Counted from the first letter of the stretch, positions 19,172-28,600 are shown. The stretch: 64,000 bases of DNA from an uncultured Fastidiosipila sp. (GCA_947253875.1 CAMYAM010000007.1:1-64000), one strand, 5' to 3'. Translations and numbers: made by a program. Notes: generated by a model not told the origin, from the sequence alone.

Positions 19172-19221
19172 AATAAAATAACAAAATGGTTGTCTTTGCG
19201 GAGGCAGCCATTTTTTATGTT
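19172..19221 (+). repeat. 50-bp repeat, copy 1 (contains terminator hairpin)
   Basis: This 50-bp stretch is identical at 48 of 50 positions to 23314-23363, by direct comparison. Its core is the hairpin TTGTCTTTGCGGAGGCAGCC followed by six T residues. It lies just after nrdR; copy 2 lies just after the GntR regulator gene, in the same orientation. Confidence 0.9.
19185..19217 (+). terminator. Rho-independent terminator after nrdR
   Basis: The 11-bp stem (19185-19195 with 19202-19212) includes two G-U pairs, has loop TTGCGG, and is followed by a run of T residues. Confidence 0.85.
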
Positions 19222-19423
19222 GATTTAAGCTATGCATTAGGAATAAGCTTCGATAGAAAAGTATAAAAAAATAAACTGATTAAGCAATCTTAATCCTTAA
19301 TTTTGGTGATGCTAACAAATGCGTTGACTGCATTTTCTGTTGAGAAGATTTTTATGTAACATGCAAATTTTTAAGTCTAGCTTATGGTAAAATAAATTTA
19401 ACCGAAAACACGAGGGAGCTCCT

Positions 19424-19632
19424 ATGGATGAAATAGAGTATTTCATGAAAATCTTTGATAAAAATCAGGGGCTAAGGATAGAGAATCGTTCAATTATTTA
19501 TTCAAGAAATCTGATCTGGATACATACAAAGAGGAATATGATCTTTCGAATATACTTAAGGCTAAACAACATTACAGAGAAAATATGGCCTTAAAAGTAG
19601 CAGAAGATGTTGCACCGTACGATGTGATGTAA
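19424..19632 (+). pseudogene. Short ORF apparently broken by a one-base loss
   Basis: ATG 19424 has a good ribosome binding site (GAGGGA at 19412-19417). The first frame reads MDEIEYFMKIFDKNQG and then becomes unconvincing, stopping at 19594. The next frame continues plausibly from KDRESFNYLFKKSDLD to HYRENMALKVAEDVAPYDVM and a stop at 19630-19632. Joining the two near the GGGG run at 19468-19471 gives a coherent acidic protein of about 69 residues. I do not recognise the family. Either a base was lost from the G run in this strain or the sequence has an error. A terminator follows closely, supporting a real former transcription unit. Confidence 0.5.
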
Positions 19633-19685
19633 TTAATTGAAGATATTAATGAAGCAATAAATAATATAAGTTTATTTGATTTTTT

Positions 19686-19732
19686 GCGGGATTTAGTTTG
19701 CGTAGTTAACTATAATCCCGCTTTTCATTTTT
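19686..19732 (+). terminator. Terminator-like hairpin after the broken short ORF
   Basis: GCGGGATT (19686-19693) pairs with AATCCCGC (19714-19721), extended by TAGTT/AACTA with one bulge, and is followed by a T-rich stretch. Confidence 0.75.
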
Positions 19733-19900
19733 AAATTACAAGTTTGAAATTACAAACTGTTAGTGATGCATTTGCAAACTTTCTCCCGCCTTTTCGTCAC
19801 CCTGCACAAGCTCCAACCACAAAAATTGTGTAAAAAGTTGAATATAGATTTACCACTTTAAAATCCAATAACACTAAGTTACAATAAAACTATAACGAAG

Positions 19901-19944
19901 TTGTACGTACAAGTGTATTAAGTAAAGTAGAGTTGTGTATACAA
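19901..19944 (+). promoter_or_regulatory. Two TTGT-N4-ACAA palindromic operator candidates
   Basis: A perfect palindrome TTGTACGTACAA (19901-19912) and a near copy TTGTGTATACAA (19933-19944) lie 32 bases apart, about three helical turns, just before the start at 19967. The form is like known GntR/HutC-family operators such as that of TreR. The GntR/UTRA regulator encoded at 22579-23301 is the obvious candidate to bind them; this link is inference. Confidence 0.6.
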
Positions 19945-19966
19945 GCACACAAAGAAAGAGGTAACT

Positions 19967-21574
19967 ATGAGTAAGAAGATAGCTATCGTGGGAAGTAGTG
20001 GAGGAAACCTATATTCTCAAGGCGGTAATGATCCTAAAAAGTTATTAGGAGAAATTAAAACTCAAGCGGAAGCTGCAAATTTAGAACTTGGATATGTTCA
20101 ATTTATTGCTGCTTCTACGTCATTTGATAACATAAGTTCAAAAGCACGAGTTGAGTTATATACACTAGATGATTATGGTGAAATAAGCATCTTAACATCA
20201 GATTCATTGGAAAGTATTAATGATAAAGTAAAAGAACTAGATAGAGGTCTTGCGGATTTAATCAAATCTGGTGATATCAATGGTTTAGTTTCAGTAAGCT
20301 CAGATCCAACAGATAATAACAAAGCCAGTATGGAAGCTGCTAAAGAAAAACAAATTCCTGTTGCAGGTTCTGGTGGTTCCTCAATGGGTGTATATGAGTC
20401 ATCAGGTTGTAATGTAGTTTCATCTACAGGTACTACAGGTACAAATAGCAGAACAAGAGCTATAGCTTATATTTCTGCAATTGCAAAAAGTTTAGGTGAA
20501 AAATATAGACCACAAATAGGAACTGCAAGTTCAGGTGAAGCTGGCGGATCCGTATGGAAAAGAATTAACATTAGAGGAATAATGTTCTCTGCTATGCCTG
20601 CATTTATTGCTATGGCACTGATGATTGCTTTAGGCCAAATCAACGGAGTAAACGAATGGATTGTATCTGTTACAGGCAATGAGCATGCATCATTTAGTGC
20701 TATTAGTACTACGATTATTGGATTATTACCTATAATTTTAGCAGGTTTAGGCGCTAAGCAAATTTCAGGCTTTGATGAAGTTGGTATAGTTGCAGGTATT
20801 ATTGCAGGTTCTTTATCAACAGGTGGAGGAGTCCTAGGTGGTTTAGCTACAGGTATTATTGCAGGTTTAATAGTCTACTATGTTGAGATGATTTGCTTGA
20901 GAAATAAAGTACCTACAACTACAAGTAATCTCTTGGCTGGCGCTTTGGGCGGACTGCTTGCAGGATTTATTGGTATGTTCTTGATTTCTCCAGTAGCAGC
21001 ATTCTTAGGAAATGGAATTAGAAATGTAATTGATCAAATCTTAGCTTACAACTCTACATTAGCTGGATTATTTGTTGGTGCAGTAATCTGGTTCGCAATT
21101 ATTGGTGGTGTATACCATGCAGCAATTTTGCCAATAGTGCTTTTAGAGATGGAGAGTACAGGATTTAGTTTCTTAGGTGCTATTGATCTTGTAGGTCTAG
21201 TTTGTGTTTCTGCAGGTATTACTTTAGCTAATATAGTTTTCCCACGCGAAAAAGGTGGAAGAGCAGCAGCTATACCAGGTTTTACTGTTAATATGTGCTT
21301 TGGTACATTTGTTGAAGCGGCATATCCATATATGTTTGGTAATAAATTAGTATTTATTGGAGCTATTATTTCAGCAGCATTGGGCGGTGCGATGGTAGGT
21401 ATGTTTGATATCAAGAGTACTGCATATGTGCCAACTTTTGTAGCTCCTGGTTTAACAAATAATACAGCAGTACAATTGGTAATTACTATGCTAGTAACGA
21501 TTGCAGTTGCCTTTATATTTACAAGTTGGGCAAATTTGAGGGCAAAACGTTTAGTGAAGTCAGAATCTAAATAA
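19967..21574 (+). CDS. PTS EIIC-like sugar permease fused to an N-terminal soluble domain
   Basis: A 535-residue protein with AGAGGT before the ATG. Residues 1 to about 190 are soluble and begin KKIAIVGSSGGN. They contain glycine/serine-rich turns (PVAGSGGSSMGVY, SSTGTTGTNS) suggesting an alternating alpha/beta fold; I do not recognise this domain firmly. From about 197 there are roughly ten membrane segments. Patterns such as FVEAAYPYMFGNKLVFIGA, a glycine-rich IIAGSLSTGGGVLGGLATGIIAG and IIGGVYHAAILPIV resemble the EIIC domain of the fructose/glucose PTS superfamily. No EIIA or EIIB domain is present in it or nearby, so whether transport is PEP-coupled is open. It sits 31 bases before a TIM-barrel enzyme gene, probably co-transcribed, behind palindromic operator candidates. 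Confidence 0.7.
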   Translation: MSKKIAIVGSSGGNLYSQGGNDPKKLLGEIKTQAEAANLELGYVQFIAASTSFDNISSKARVELYTLDDYGEISILTSDSLESINDKVKELDRGLADLIKSGDINGLVSVSSDPTDNNKASMEAAKEKQIPVAGSGGSSMGVYESSGCNVVSSTGTTGTNSRTRAIAYISAIAKSLGEKYRPQIGTASSGEAGGSVWKRINIRGIMFSAMPAFIAMALMIALGQINGVNEWIVSVTGNEHASFSAISTTIIGLLPIILAGLGAKQISGFDEVGIVAGIIAGSLSTGGGVLGGLATGIIAGLIVYYVEMICLRNKVPTTTSNLLAGALGGLLAGFIGMFLISPVAAFLGNGIRNVIDQILAYNSTLAGLFVGAVIWFAIIGGVYHAAILPIVLLEMESTGFSFLGAIDLVGLVCVSAGITLANIVFPREKGGRAAAIPGFTVNMCFGTFVEAAYPYMFGNKLVFIGAIISAALGGAMVGMFDIKSTAYVPTFVAPGLTNNTAVQLVITMLVTIAVAFIFTSWANLRAKRLVKSESK

Positions 21575-21605
21575 GTTAAAATTATTTAATAGAAAAGAGG
21601 CAAAT

Positions 21606-22448
21606 ATGTATATAAAGAAAGATATGGAGTTAAAGCTAGAAAAAGGAAGAGCAAAGATTGCTAAGGTGCTGAAGGATAATAATAACTTTACACTAATGTC
21701 TACTGGTATAACTGGAGATGATGCTCGCTTAGCAAAAGCTGTTACAGATGCTGGAGTTAAGATTTTAGAGCCTAATCACCCAGCGTTGGCTTTGGCTAGA
21801 GGATATAAGGGCGTAACAGAAATGGGTGAAGCTGAAAAGCTAAGACATGAGATAACAATTGCACAAATGGCAGAAGTTACTCATGGAGTCAGATCAGTAG
21901 TTCCTGAAGATGTTTTTATCACTGTAGGTTTTCCTGGAAGTTTTACAGAGCTTATGCCTGTGATCGTAACTGATGAGGATTTTAGAACAATATCATTGGC
22001 TGGAGCAGATTCAATTCATACACATAAATCAGATCTTACGGATATAGAAGAATGGGTTAAAACAGCTCATAGATTTGGCTTGAATGTGGATGCATATGTT
22101 GGTAAATCAACCGATTTACACCAATTTGGTGTACCAGCAGATACTCCAGAAGAAGTTGTTAAGGTTGCAAAAAGACTTGAAGAGATAGGTGTAGACTTTA
22201 TTGGCTTGATGACTGGTATGAGTTATGAAGGCGTTGCGGCAGGAGAAATTCCGAATGAAATCAAAGAAAGATTGCAAGCTTTGGTAGAAACTGTAAAAGT
22301 TCCAACACTTGCAGAAGGTGGAATCAATTTAGAAAACTTCTCTGCATTTAAATCTACCGGAGTTAATATTGTTACGGTAGGAACTGCAATGGATGATATG
22401 GCTAGAATGGCAGTTGCAGAAGCAGCACGTAAATTCATGTCATTGTAA
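21606..22448 (+). CDS. TIM-barrel sugar-phosphate enzyme (HPS/HisA-like), function unknown
   Basis: A 280-residue (beta/alpha)8 protein with AGAGG before the ATG. The C-terminal half shows a phosphate-binding pattern, VPTLAEGGINLENF followed by NIVTVGTAMDD, and LEEIGVDFIGLMTGM. By eye this recalls 3-hexulose-6-phosphate synthase, 3-keto-L-gulonate-6-phosphate decarboxylase and HisA/HisF relatives. The D-x-K-x-x-D catalytic motif of the first two is not seen; a THKSD stretch stands in the middle instead. It probably acts on the phosphorylated product of the sugar brought in by the preceding permease, as an aldolase, epimerase or decarboxylase. The exact reaction cannot be assigned. A terminator follows the gene. 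Confidence 0.65.
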   Translation: MYIKKDMELKLEKGRAKIAKVLKDNNNFTLMSTGITGDDARLAKAVTDAGVKILEPNHPALALARGYKGVTEMGEAEKLRHEITIAQMAEVTHGVRSVVPEDVFITVGFPGSFTELMPVIVTDEDFRTISLAGADSIHTHKSDLTDIEEWVKTAHRFGLNVDAYVGKSTDLHQFGVPADTPEEVVKVAKRLEEIGVDFIGLMTGMSYEGVAAGEIPNEIKERLQALVETVKVPTLAEGGINLENFSAFKSTGVNIVTVGTAMDDMARMAVAEAARKFMSL

Positions 22449-22481
22449 TCTAAGTATTGAGTATAATAGAATATAGATAAT

Positions 22482-22514
22482 AAAGAGTTGGTTCTGTAGG
22501 GCCAACTCTTTTTA
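22482..22514 (+). terminator. Rho-independent terminator after the TIM-barrel gene
   Basis: AAAGAGTTGG (22482-22491) pairs with CCAACTCTTT (22502-22511) around a 10-nt loop, with T residues at the 3' side. It separates the permease/enzyme unit from the regulator gene. Confidence 0.85.
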
Positions 22515-22578
22515 ATTAAAATAATAATTAAATTTAACAATGATATAATTTATAAAAAAAGTAAAAGTGATATTAATT

Positions 22579-23301
22579 ATGGAAAATAATATTGGATATA
22601 TATATCAAGATGTTTATAAAGATATATTAAGCAAAATATCAGATTCTACATTCGAGGCAGGAGAGCGCCTGCCAGGAGAATTAGAGTTAAGCAAACTTTA
22701 TTCTTGTAGTAGAGCAACAGTTAGAAAAGCTTTGTCAATATTAGAACGTGAAGGTTATGTTTATAAAAAGCGTGGTCAAGGTACTTTTGTTAAAGTAAAT
22801 AAACTTGATTACAACTTGAATTATTTAGAGAGCTTCACAGAACAGATGCTAAAGTCTAAAAAAAATCCAGCTAGTGAACTTTTAATGATTGAAAAAACGG
22901 ATGATGTTGATATCGATGTAAAGCAAATTCTTAAATTGAATGGTAATGACAAAGTTTACAAGGTTAAAAGACTTAGATATGCGGATGGTAAGATAATGGC
23001 ATACGAAATCACTAATATAAGATCAGATTTATGCCCTGATATTCAAAAGCATATTGATGACAAAAGTTCACTTTATGATGTTTATGAGAAGGTTTATGGA
23101 TTAAAACTTAAATATGGCGATGTTTCTTTAGAAGCCATTTTAGCTGATGAAGATATAAGTAAAATATTAGATATTAAAATAAACTCTCCTGTTTTATTAA
23201 TGAACTGTAATGTTTATTTGGAAAATGATGAACCTTTGTATCACGTGCTATGTTATTACATTGGTGAGCGCTATGTTTTTACAGCAAGACAATATAGATA
23301 A
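22579..23301 (+). CDS. GntR/HutC-family transcriptional regulator with UTRA domain
   Basis: About 240 residues. The N-terminal winged helix-turn-helix is typical of GntR (GERLPGELELSKLYSCSRATVRKALSILEREGYVYKKRGQGTFV, about residues 20-65). The rest fits a UTRA effector-binding domain, ending FTARQYR. Such proteins usually repress sugar operons and are released by a sugar phosphate. There is no good ribosome binding site; ATG 22579 is chosen over GTG 22567 on start-codon preference only. Its likely targets are the TTGT-N4-ACAA sites upstream of the permease, and possibly the beta-glucuronidase gene that follows the repeat. Confidence 0.9.
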   Translation: MENNIGYIYQDVYKDILSKISDSTFEAGERLPGELELSKLYSCSRATVRKALSILEREGYVYKKRGQGTFVKVNKLDYNLNYLESFTEQMLKSKKNPASELLMIEKTDDVDIDVKQILKLNGNDKVYKVKRLRYADGKIMAYEITNIRSDLCPDIQKHIDDKSSLYDVYEKVYGLKLKYGDVSLEAILADEDISKILDIKINSPVLLMNCNVYLENDEPLYHVLCYYIGERYVFTARQYR

Positions 23302-23313
23302 ATTGTAATTAGT

Positions 23314-23363
23314 AATAAAATAATAAAATGCTTGTCTTTGCGGAGGCAGCCATTTTTTATGTT
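23314..23363 (+). repeat. 50-bp repeat, copy 2 (contains terminator hairpin)
   Basis: It differs from 19172-19221 at only two positions (one C/T in the AT-rich leader, one G/C in the stem). The orientation is the same. It follows the GntR gene by 12 bases and includes the T run. Confidence 0.9.
23327..23358 (+). terminator. Rho-independent terminator after the GntR gene
   Basis: The stem is as in copy 1 (23327-23337 with 23344-23354), here with one C-C mismatch from the G/C difference. The loop is TTGCGG and T residues follow. Confidence 0.75.
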
Positions 23364-23485
23364 CCAAAGTCTGCTTATCTTTAAAATAATTTACCTCATT
23401 TATCAAAGTACATATTTTTACAGTGTATAATTAATCTATAACTATTTTAAAAAGATAAAACATATTTAAGATATGAGGTGAATCT

Positions 23486-25288
23486 ATGTTGTATCCGAAA
23501 CTTAGTAATTATAGGAATTTATTGAGTCTAGATGGTATTTGGAAATTTAAGTGCGATTTTGAGACTGAGAGTATTAATCCTGAACAAAAGCTAACAGATT
23601 ATGAGTATATGGCTGTTCCTGGTAGTTTTAATGATCAAACTTTAGACTTGAAGGTTAGACAACACTCCGGTTATTTTTGGTACGAGACAGAATTTAACTT
23701 ACCCAAACATTTTTACGATGAGAGAATAGTTTTAAGATTTGGTTCTGTGACTCACGAGGCCTGGATTTACGTAAATGGAAAAGAAGCCTGTCATCATAAA
23801 GGCGGATTTACGCCTTTCGAGGTGGAGATAAATGAGTTTGTTTTGAAAGAGAAAAATAGACTGACAGTTAAAGTCTCAAATATATTGGATTATTCAAGTT
23901 TACCGGTAGGCAACTATAGTGAGTACAGAGATGATTCTGGCAAGCTAATAAGAAAAGTTGATGAAAATTTTGACTTCTTTAATTATGCAGGGATTCATAG
24001 ACCAGTAAAGATTTATACTACCCCTAGAGACTATATTGAGGATATAACTATTAGCTATGATGTTGATTTAGAAGCTAAAGTGACTGACGTCAAAACTAAA
24101 ATGGCGATTAATGGAGATTTCGATGAAATAAAAATAGATATCCTAGATCAAGATGATAAATTAGTAGTTTCTTCATCAGGAATTGAAACAAGTCTGCAGA
24201 TTGAGGAAGTGAATCTGTGGGAACCTCTGAATGCATATCTATATACTGCTCGAGTAAGCTTGATTAAATCTGAAGAAATAATTGATGTCTATGAAGAAGA
24301 GTTTGGAGTTCGTACTGTAGAAGTAAAGAATTCCCAATTTTTAATTAATGGTAAGCCATTTTATTTCAAAGGCTTCGGAAAACATGAAGATACTTATGTT
24401 AATGGTAGGGGTTTGAATGAGGCTTATAATGTCCTGGATTTAAAACTTATGAAGAAGATGGGTGCTAACTCATTCAGAACATCTCACTATCCTTATTCAG
24501 AGGAAATGATGCGCCTGTGCGATAAAGAAGGAATTGTTGTAATAGATGAAATTCCTGCAGTAGGTTTGATTCTTAATTTTGGATTTAATGTAGCTGCTGG
24601 TAATGAGGGCGAAAATACCTGGGTAGAGCTAAAGACAAAAGTAATGCATGAGCAAGTTATAAAGGAACTTATTTGCAGAGACAAGAATCATGCTTGTGTA
24701 GTCATGTGGTCTCTTTCTAATGAAGCTGCGGATTTCATAGATGGTTCATTGGAGTATTATAGACCGTTATTTGAATTAGCAAAATCTTTAGACCCTCAAA
24801 AGAGACCTTGCACCAATGTTTTAATAGGATATTCAAATCCTGATACTACTAAGAATGCAGAATTATTCGATGTTATTTGTCTAAATAGATATTATGGTTG
24901 GTATGGATTAACGGGTGACTTAGAGCAAGCAGAAAAGTTCACTAGAGAAGATTTGCAATTATGGGTAGATAAGTATCCGGACAAGCCTATCATGTACACT
25001 GAATACGGAGCTGACACAATTAACGGTATGCATAGTGCCTATAATGAACCTTTTAGTGAAGAGTATCAAATGAATTATTACAAAATGAATAGTAAGATCT
25101 TTGATGAATTTGATAATTTCGTTGGAGAACAGTTATGGAACTTCGCAGATTTCCAAACTAAGTTTGGTATTCAAAGAGTTATGGGTAATAGGAAAGGTGT
25201 CTTTACGAGGGAAAGACAACCAAAAATGGCAGCTACATACTTGGCTGAGAGATGGAATAGTATACCGGATTTTGGCTATAAAAAGTAG
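23486..25288 (+). CDS. uidA: Beta-glucuronidase, GH2
   Basis: A 600-residue GH2 enzyme very close in pattern to E. coli GusA. It has the N-terminal sugar-binding jelly roll (LDGIWKFKCDF; VNGKEACHHKGGFTPFEVEI), an immunoglobulin-like middle domain, then the TIM barrel. The acid/base is Glu413 in VVMWSLSNEA and the nucleophile is Glu506 in MYTEYGAD. The NRKG element (GNRKGVFTRER) matches the N-x-K-G motif that binds the glucuronate carboxylate and separates glucuronidases from galactosidases. With no signal peptide it should be cytoplasmic. GAGGTGA precedes the ATG. It lies directly after the repeat and GntR gene and is followed by a terminator, so it is probably a single-gene unit, possibly under the same regulator. 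Confidence 0.95.
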   Translation: MLYPKLSNYRNLLSLDGIWKFKCDFETESINPEQKLTDYEYMAVPGSFNDQTLDLKVRQHSGYFWYETEFNLPKHFYDERIVLRFGSVTHEAWIYVNGKEACHHKGGFTPFEVEINEFVLKEKNRLTVKVSNILDYSSLPVGNYSEYRDDSGKLIRKVDENFDFFNYAGIHRPVKIYTTPRDYIEDITISYDVDLEAKVTDVKTKMAINGDFDEIKIDILDQDDKLVVSSSGIETSLQIEEVNLWEPLNAYLYTARVSLIKSEEIIDVYEEEFGVRTVEVKNSQFLINGKPFYFKGFGKHEDTYVNGRGLNEAYNVLDLKLMKKMGANSFRTSHYPYSEEMMRLCDKEGIVVIDEIPAVGLILNFGFNVAAGNEGENTWVELKTKVMHEQVIKELICRDKNHACVVMWSLSNEAADFIDGSLEYYRPLFELAKSLDPQKRPCTNVLIGYSNPDTTKNAELFDVICLNRYYGWYGLTGDLEQAEKFTREDLQLWVDKYPDKPIMYTEYGADTINGMHSAYNEPFSEEYQMNYYKMNSKIFDEFDNFVGEQLWNFADFQTKFGIQRVMGNRKGVFTRERQPKMAATYLAERWNSIPDFGYKK

Positions 25289-25333
25289 TTAAGAAAGTTG
25301 GCTAATAGTAAAAAAAGTTGTTAAATTTTTGAA

Positions 25334-25367
25334 AAACAAGGAAGATGTTTTCTTCCTTGTTTTTTTA
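25334..25367 (+). terminator. Rho-independent terminator after the beta-glucuronidase gene
   Basis: AAACAAGGAAGA (25334-25345) pairs perfectly with TCTTCCTTGTTT (25351-25362) around a TGTTT loop, followed by T residues. Confidence 0.93.
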
Positions 25368-25506
25368 TTAAAATCTAAAAACGATCATAAAATATACTGC
25401 TAATGCTATTGTGAAGGTTATGCGTTTAAGTTGCCTTGAATTAACATAAAGTGTACATAAGGAACAATTTAATAGTAGTATTTATAGCTACTCGTTGGGA
25501 AAATTG

Positions 25507-25534
25507 TTGAAAATGCATCTAAAATGTATATAAT
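25507..25534 (+). promoter_or_regulatory. Candidate promoter for the GH85 surface protein gene
   Basis: TTGAAA (25507-25512) and TATAAT (25529-25534) are separated by 16 bases in the 392-bp gap before the gene, leaving an untranslated leader of about 140 bases. That leader carries an AT-only inverted repeat ATTAAAT-TAG-ATTTAAT at 25628-25644. Nothing else is seen in the gap besides the terminator at its left end. Confidence 0.5.
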
Positions 25535-25680
25535 TTAGGTGATTGTTGTGGAAAATAATTAAATTGACATTAATTGTTTCATAAATATTTTGCAAAGGTT
25601 GAAAATCAAAAAAACTATTATGCATCGATTAAATTAGATTTAATTATTAAAATTTTACTTATAGACTAGGAGGATATTGT

Positions 25681-28600
25681 ATGAGTAAAAGACATAAACC
25701 TAAAATGATACATAAAGCTGCTGCAGTGCTTTTATCTTTAGGTATAAGTGTAGGAGGTTTAGCTATAGGGAATGGTGCAAATAAACTTTTAGCACAATCA
25801 GGAGGACCTTTCGCTGAGCCTGAGGAAGAGAATTTGAGTATTCAAGATAGCTCAATTCGTCCGAGAGATAAAAAGATAAGCCTAGATAAAATTATAAATT
25901 GGGAGCCGACCGGTGATGTGTATGATCAAATTCACAAAGCTTCAGTACCTCTAAAAAGTAGAGCTAGAGGAAACAAGGTAAACCCTTTGGCTAACCCTGA
26001 TGCAAAAGTTATGTCACTGGCATATTTAAGTTCAGCTTCACCTGGTCATTCAGCAGTTGGTGGTGGTGATGAAGGTTTTAAAATTTATGCTTTTGATAAC
26101 TGGCAATTGTTGGATAATATGGTTTTCTGGGATGGTGTTATTCCTAATCCTGAAGTAACAGATGCGGCTCACCGTAATGGTGTACCAATGTACGGTACGA
26201 TTTTCTTCAACTGGGGTAGTGATGGTAGTATGGCTAGATTGACATTACAGGAAGACAGCCCAGGATCTGGAACTTATCCAGTAGCTAGAAAATACGCTGA
26301 AATTGCTAAATATTATGGATTTGATGGTTACTTTATAAATCAAGAATCTTCATACTCTACAGAGGGCTTCTATAAGTGGTTACAATATATGCACAAATAT
26401 GCGGAGGAGATTGGATATCCAATAGAAGTTTCATGGTATGATGGAAAAGATGGTCTTTATGGTTCAGGATTGGTGAAAAATAATAGTGAAGGGTATTCAG
26501 CTGCAGATTCATTCTTCATGAACTTTAACTGGGGATCAGGACATGTTAACAATACAATAAATGCGTTTGAATCATCAGGTAAAAATAAATATGATGCATT
26601 TGCAGGTTGGGAACTTCAAAAGGGTGGTGCTTATAATACTCATCAGAAAAAGAGCACATTGATTGATCCTGCTACTAATATGACCAAACTTTCATTGGGA
26701 CTGTTTGTTCCAGATACAATTCTAGGTATGTCAGCATCTGGTGAAGACTACCATGTACAAGAACAAAAATTCTGGGTAGGTCATACCAATGACCCTAGAA
26801 CAGCTGATGACTCACAGGGTTGGAGTGGTATTGCAAGATTTGTATCTGATAAAACACCTATAACTTCAATGCCTTTTAGTACAGATTTTAATACTGGACA
26901 TGGACACAAATGGTTTATAAATGGACAAGAGTCACTTGTTGCTGAATGGAATGGTAGATCAGTACAAGATGTTATGCCTACATGGCGCTGGATTATAGAT
27001 AACTCGGGCAATACTATTTCTGGATCTTACGATTTCCAAGATGCTTTTAATGGTGGTACATCTTTAGCATTTACAGGTAGTGTTTCAGAAAATGGTACGA
27101 GCCAAATAAATCTATATTCAACTCAGTTGAACATGACTTCAAATAGCAAAATTGAAGTTGCCTTGAAAGAGAGTAGTGATCAAAAGGTTGAAGTAGGCTT
27201 AGCAACTTCAGCAGATTACACTGATTTACATTACTTTGAACTAAAAGCAGAGAATAATTGGGGATTAGCAAAAGCTGATTTAAGTGAATTAGCAGGTCAA
27301 ACAGTATATGCAATTACCTTTAGAATTACAGGTAATAGTGGAGATGACAATTATAAACTAAATATTGGTCGCATAGCCTTGTATGATGATGAAACAGCTC
27401 CTGCAGCACCAAGTAATTTAGTTTTAGATAAAATTCAAATGACAAATAGTACTCAAGCAGAGGCTATAGTACATTTTAATAAAGTTGATGGTGCTAAGAT
27501 TTACGAAGTGTATCAAAATATTAATGGAAACTGGCAAATAATTAATGCCTCATCTTCAAACTATGTTTATCTTCCATACTTAAGCAGAGGAGAAGATGCT
27601 TTAGGTACAACATCAGACCTTAAAGTTGTTGCTGTTGGTCACAATGGTCAAAGATCTGAGGACTTAATTGAAGCTATTGATTGGGGTATGGAAGTTGGAG
27701 ATGCTGAAAAAGCAAAAGAAGATCCTGAAAACATTATGCCACTGGCAAGTATTTTGAAAGCTCCAGGTGGAGTTAATGCTGAGGGTGCAGCTAACATTCT
27801 TACAGGTACAATCAATAATACTTCAGATAAATGGTATAACAGAGGTCCTGCTGCGGTTGAAGTAAGATTAGATAAACCACGTACTATAGCAAGTTATGCC
27901 ATAGATCATGCTGGTGCAGGTGGAGAATCAGTAGATGATGGCTTAATGAATACACCTGACTTTGATATTTATTATAAAGATATAGAAACTGGGCAATATG
28001 TTTTGGCTCACAGTGTAAGAAAGAATTGGGATCACGTAACAAGCCATATATTTGATAAACCTATTACAGCTCAAGATTGGAAGTTAGATGTTTTAAGAAC
28101 AGATAATGGTAGTCCATGGGGTGGTTTGAGAATTTATAACTGGCGTATGTATGAAAAAGCTAAAACTTGGACAGACAATGTTCCGATGAATAGAGCTAAA
28201 GCCGTTGCAATTAGTGAAGGTATATATAATCTAGTATTTTCAAATGGTGAACCAGGAGCTGAATTATCTGTATACAAAGACAAGAATTTGAAAGAAAAAT
28301 TAGCAAGCGGAACCATAGAAGAAGACGGTACATTAACAATTAAGAGTGTTAAGGCAGCTGGTGATACAGGATTACTTTACTATATAAGCAAAGCCGAGAA
28401 TAAAGAAGTAAGTAATATGCTTAATTTGAGATATTCTAATACTTCTAAACCTGTTGAGATTACTAAGATGACTTTGAACACTGATGATATGCGTAAAATC
28501 TATAGAAAAGGTGAAAAGCTAGAACTTGATAAAGCAAGTTTAGATGTAAGTTATATAAATTATGATGGTAAAGAAACAAAAGAGACATTGCCATTAACAA

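Noticed and set aside
25628..25644. Inverted repeat ATTAAAT-TAG-ATTTAAT as an operator for the GH85 gene
   Set aside because: It is composed only of common AT-rich words expected by chance in such a leader, so it is noted within the promoter entry and not claimed as a site.
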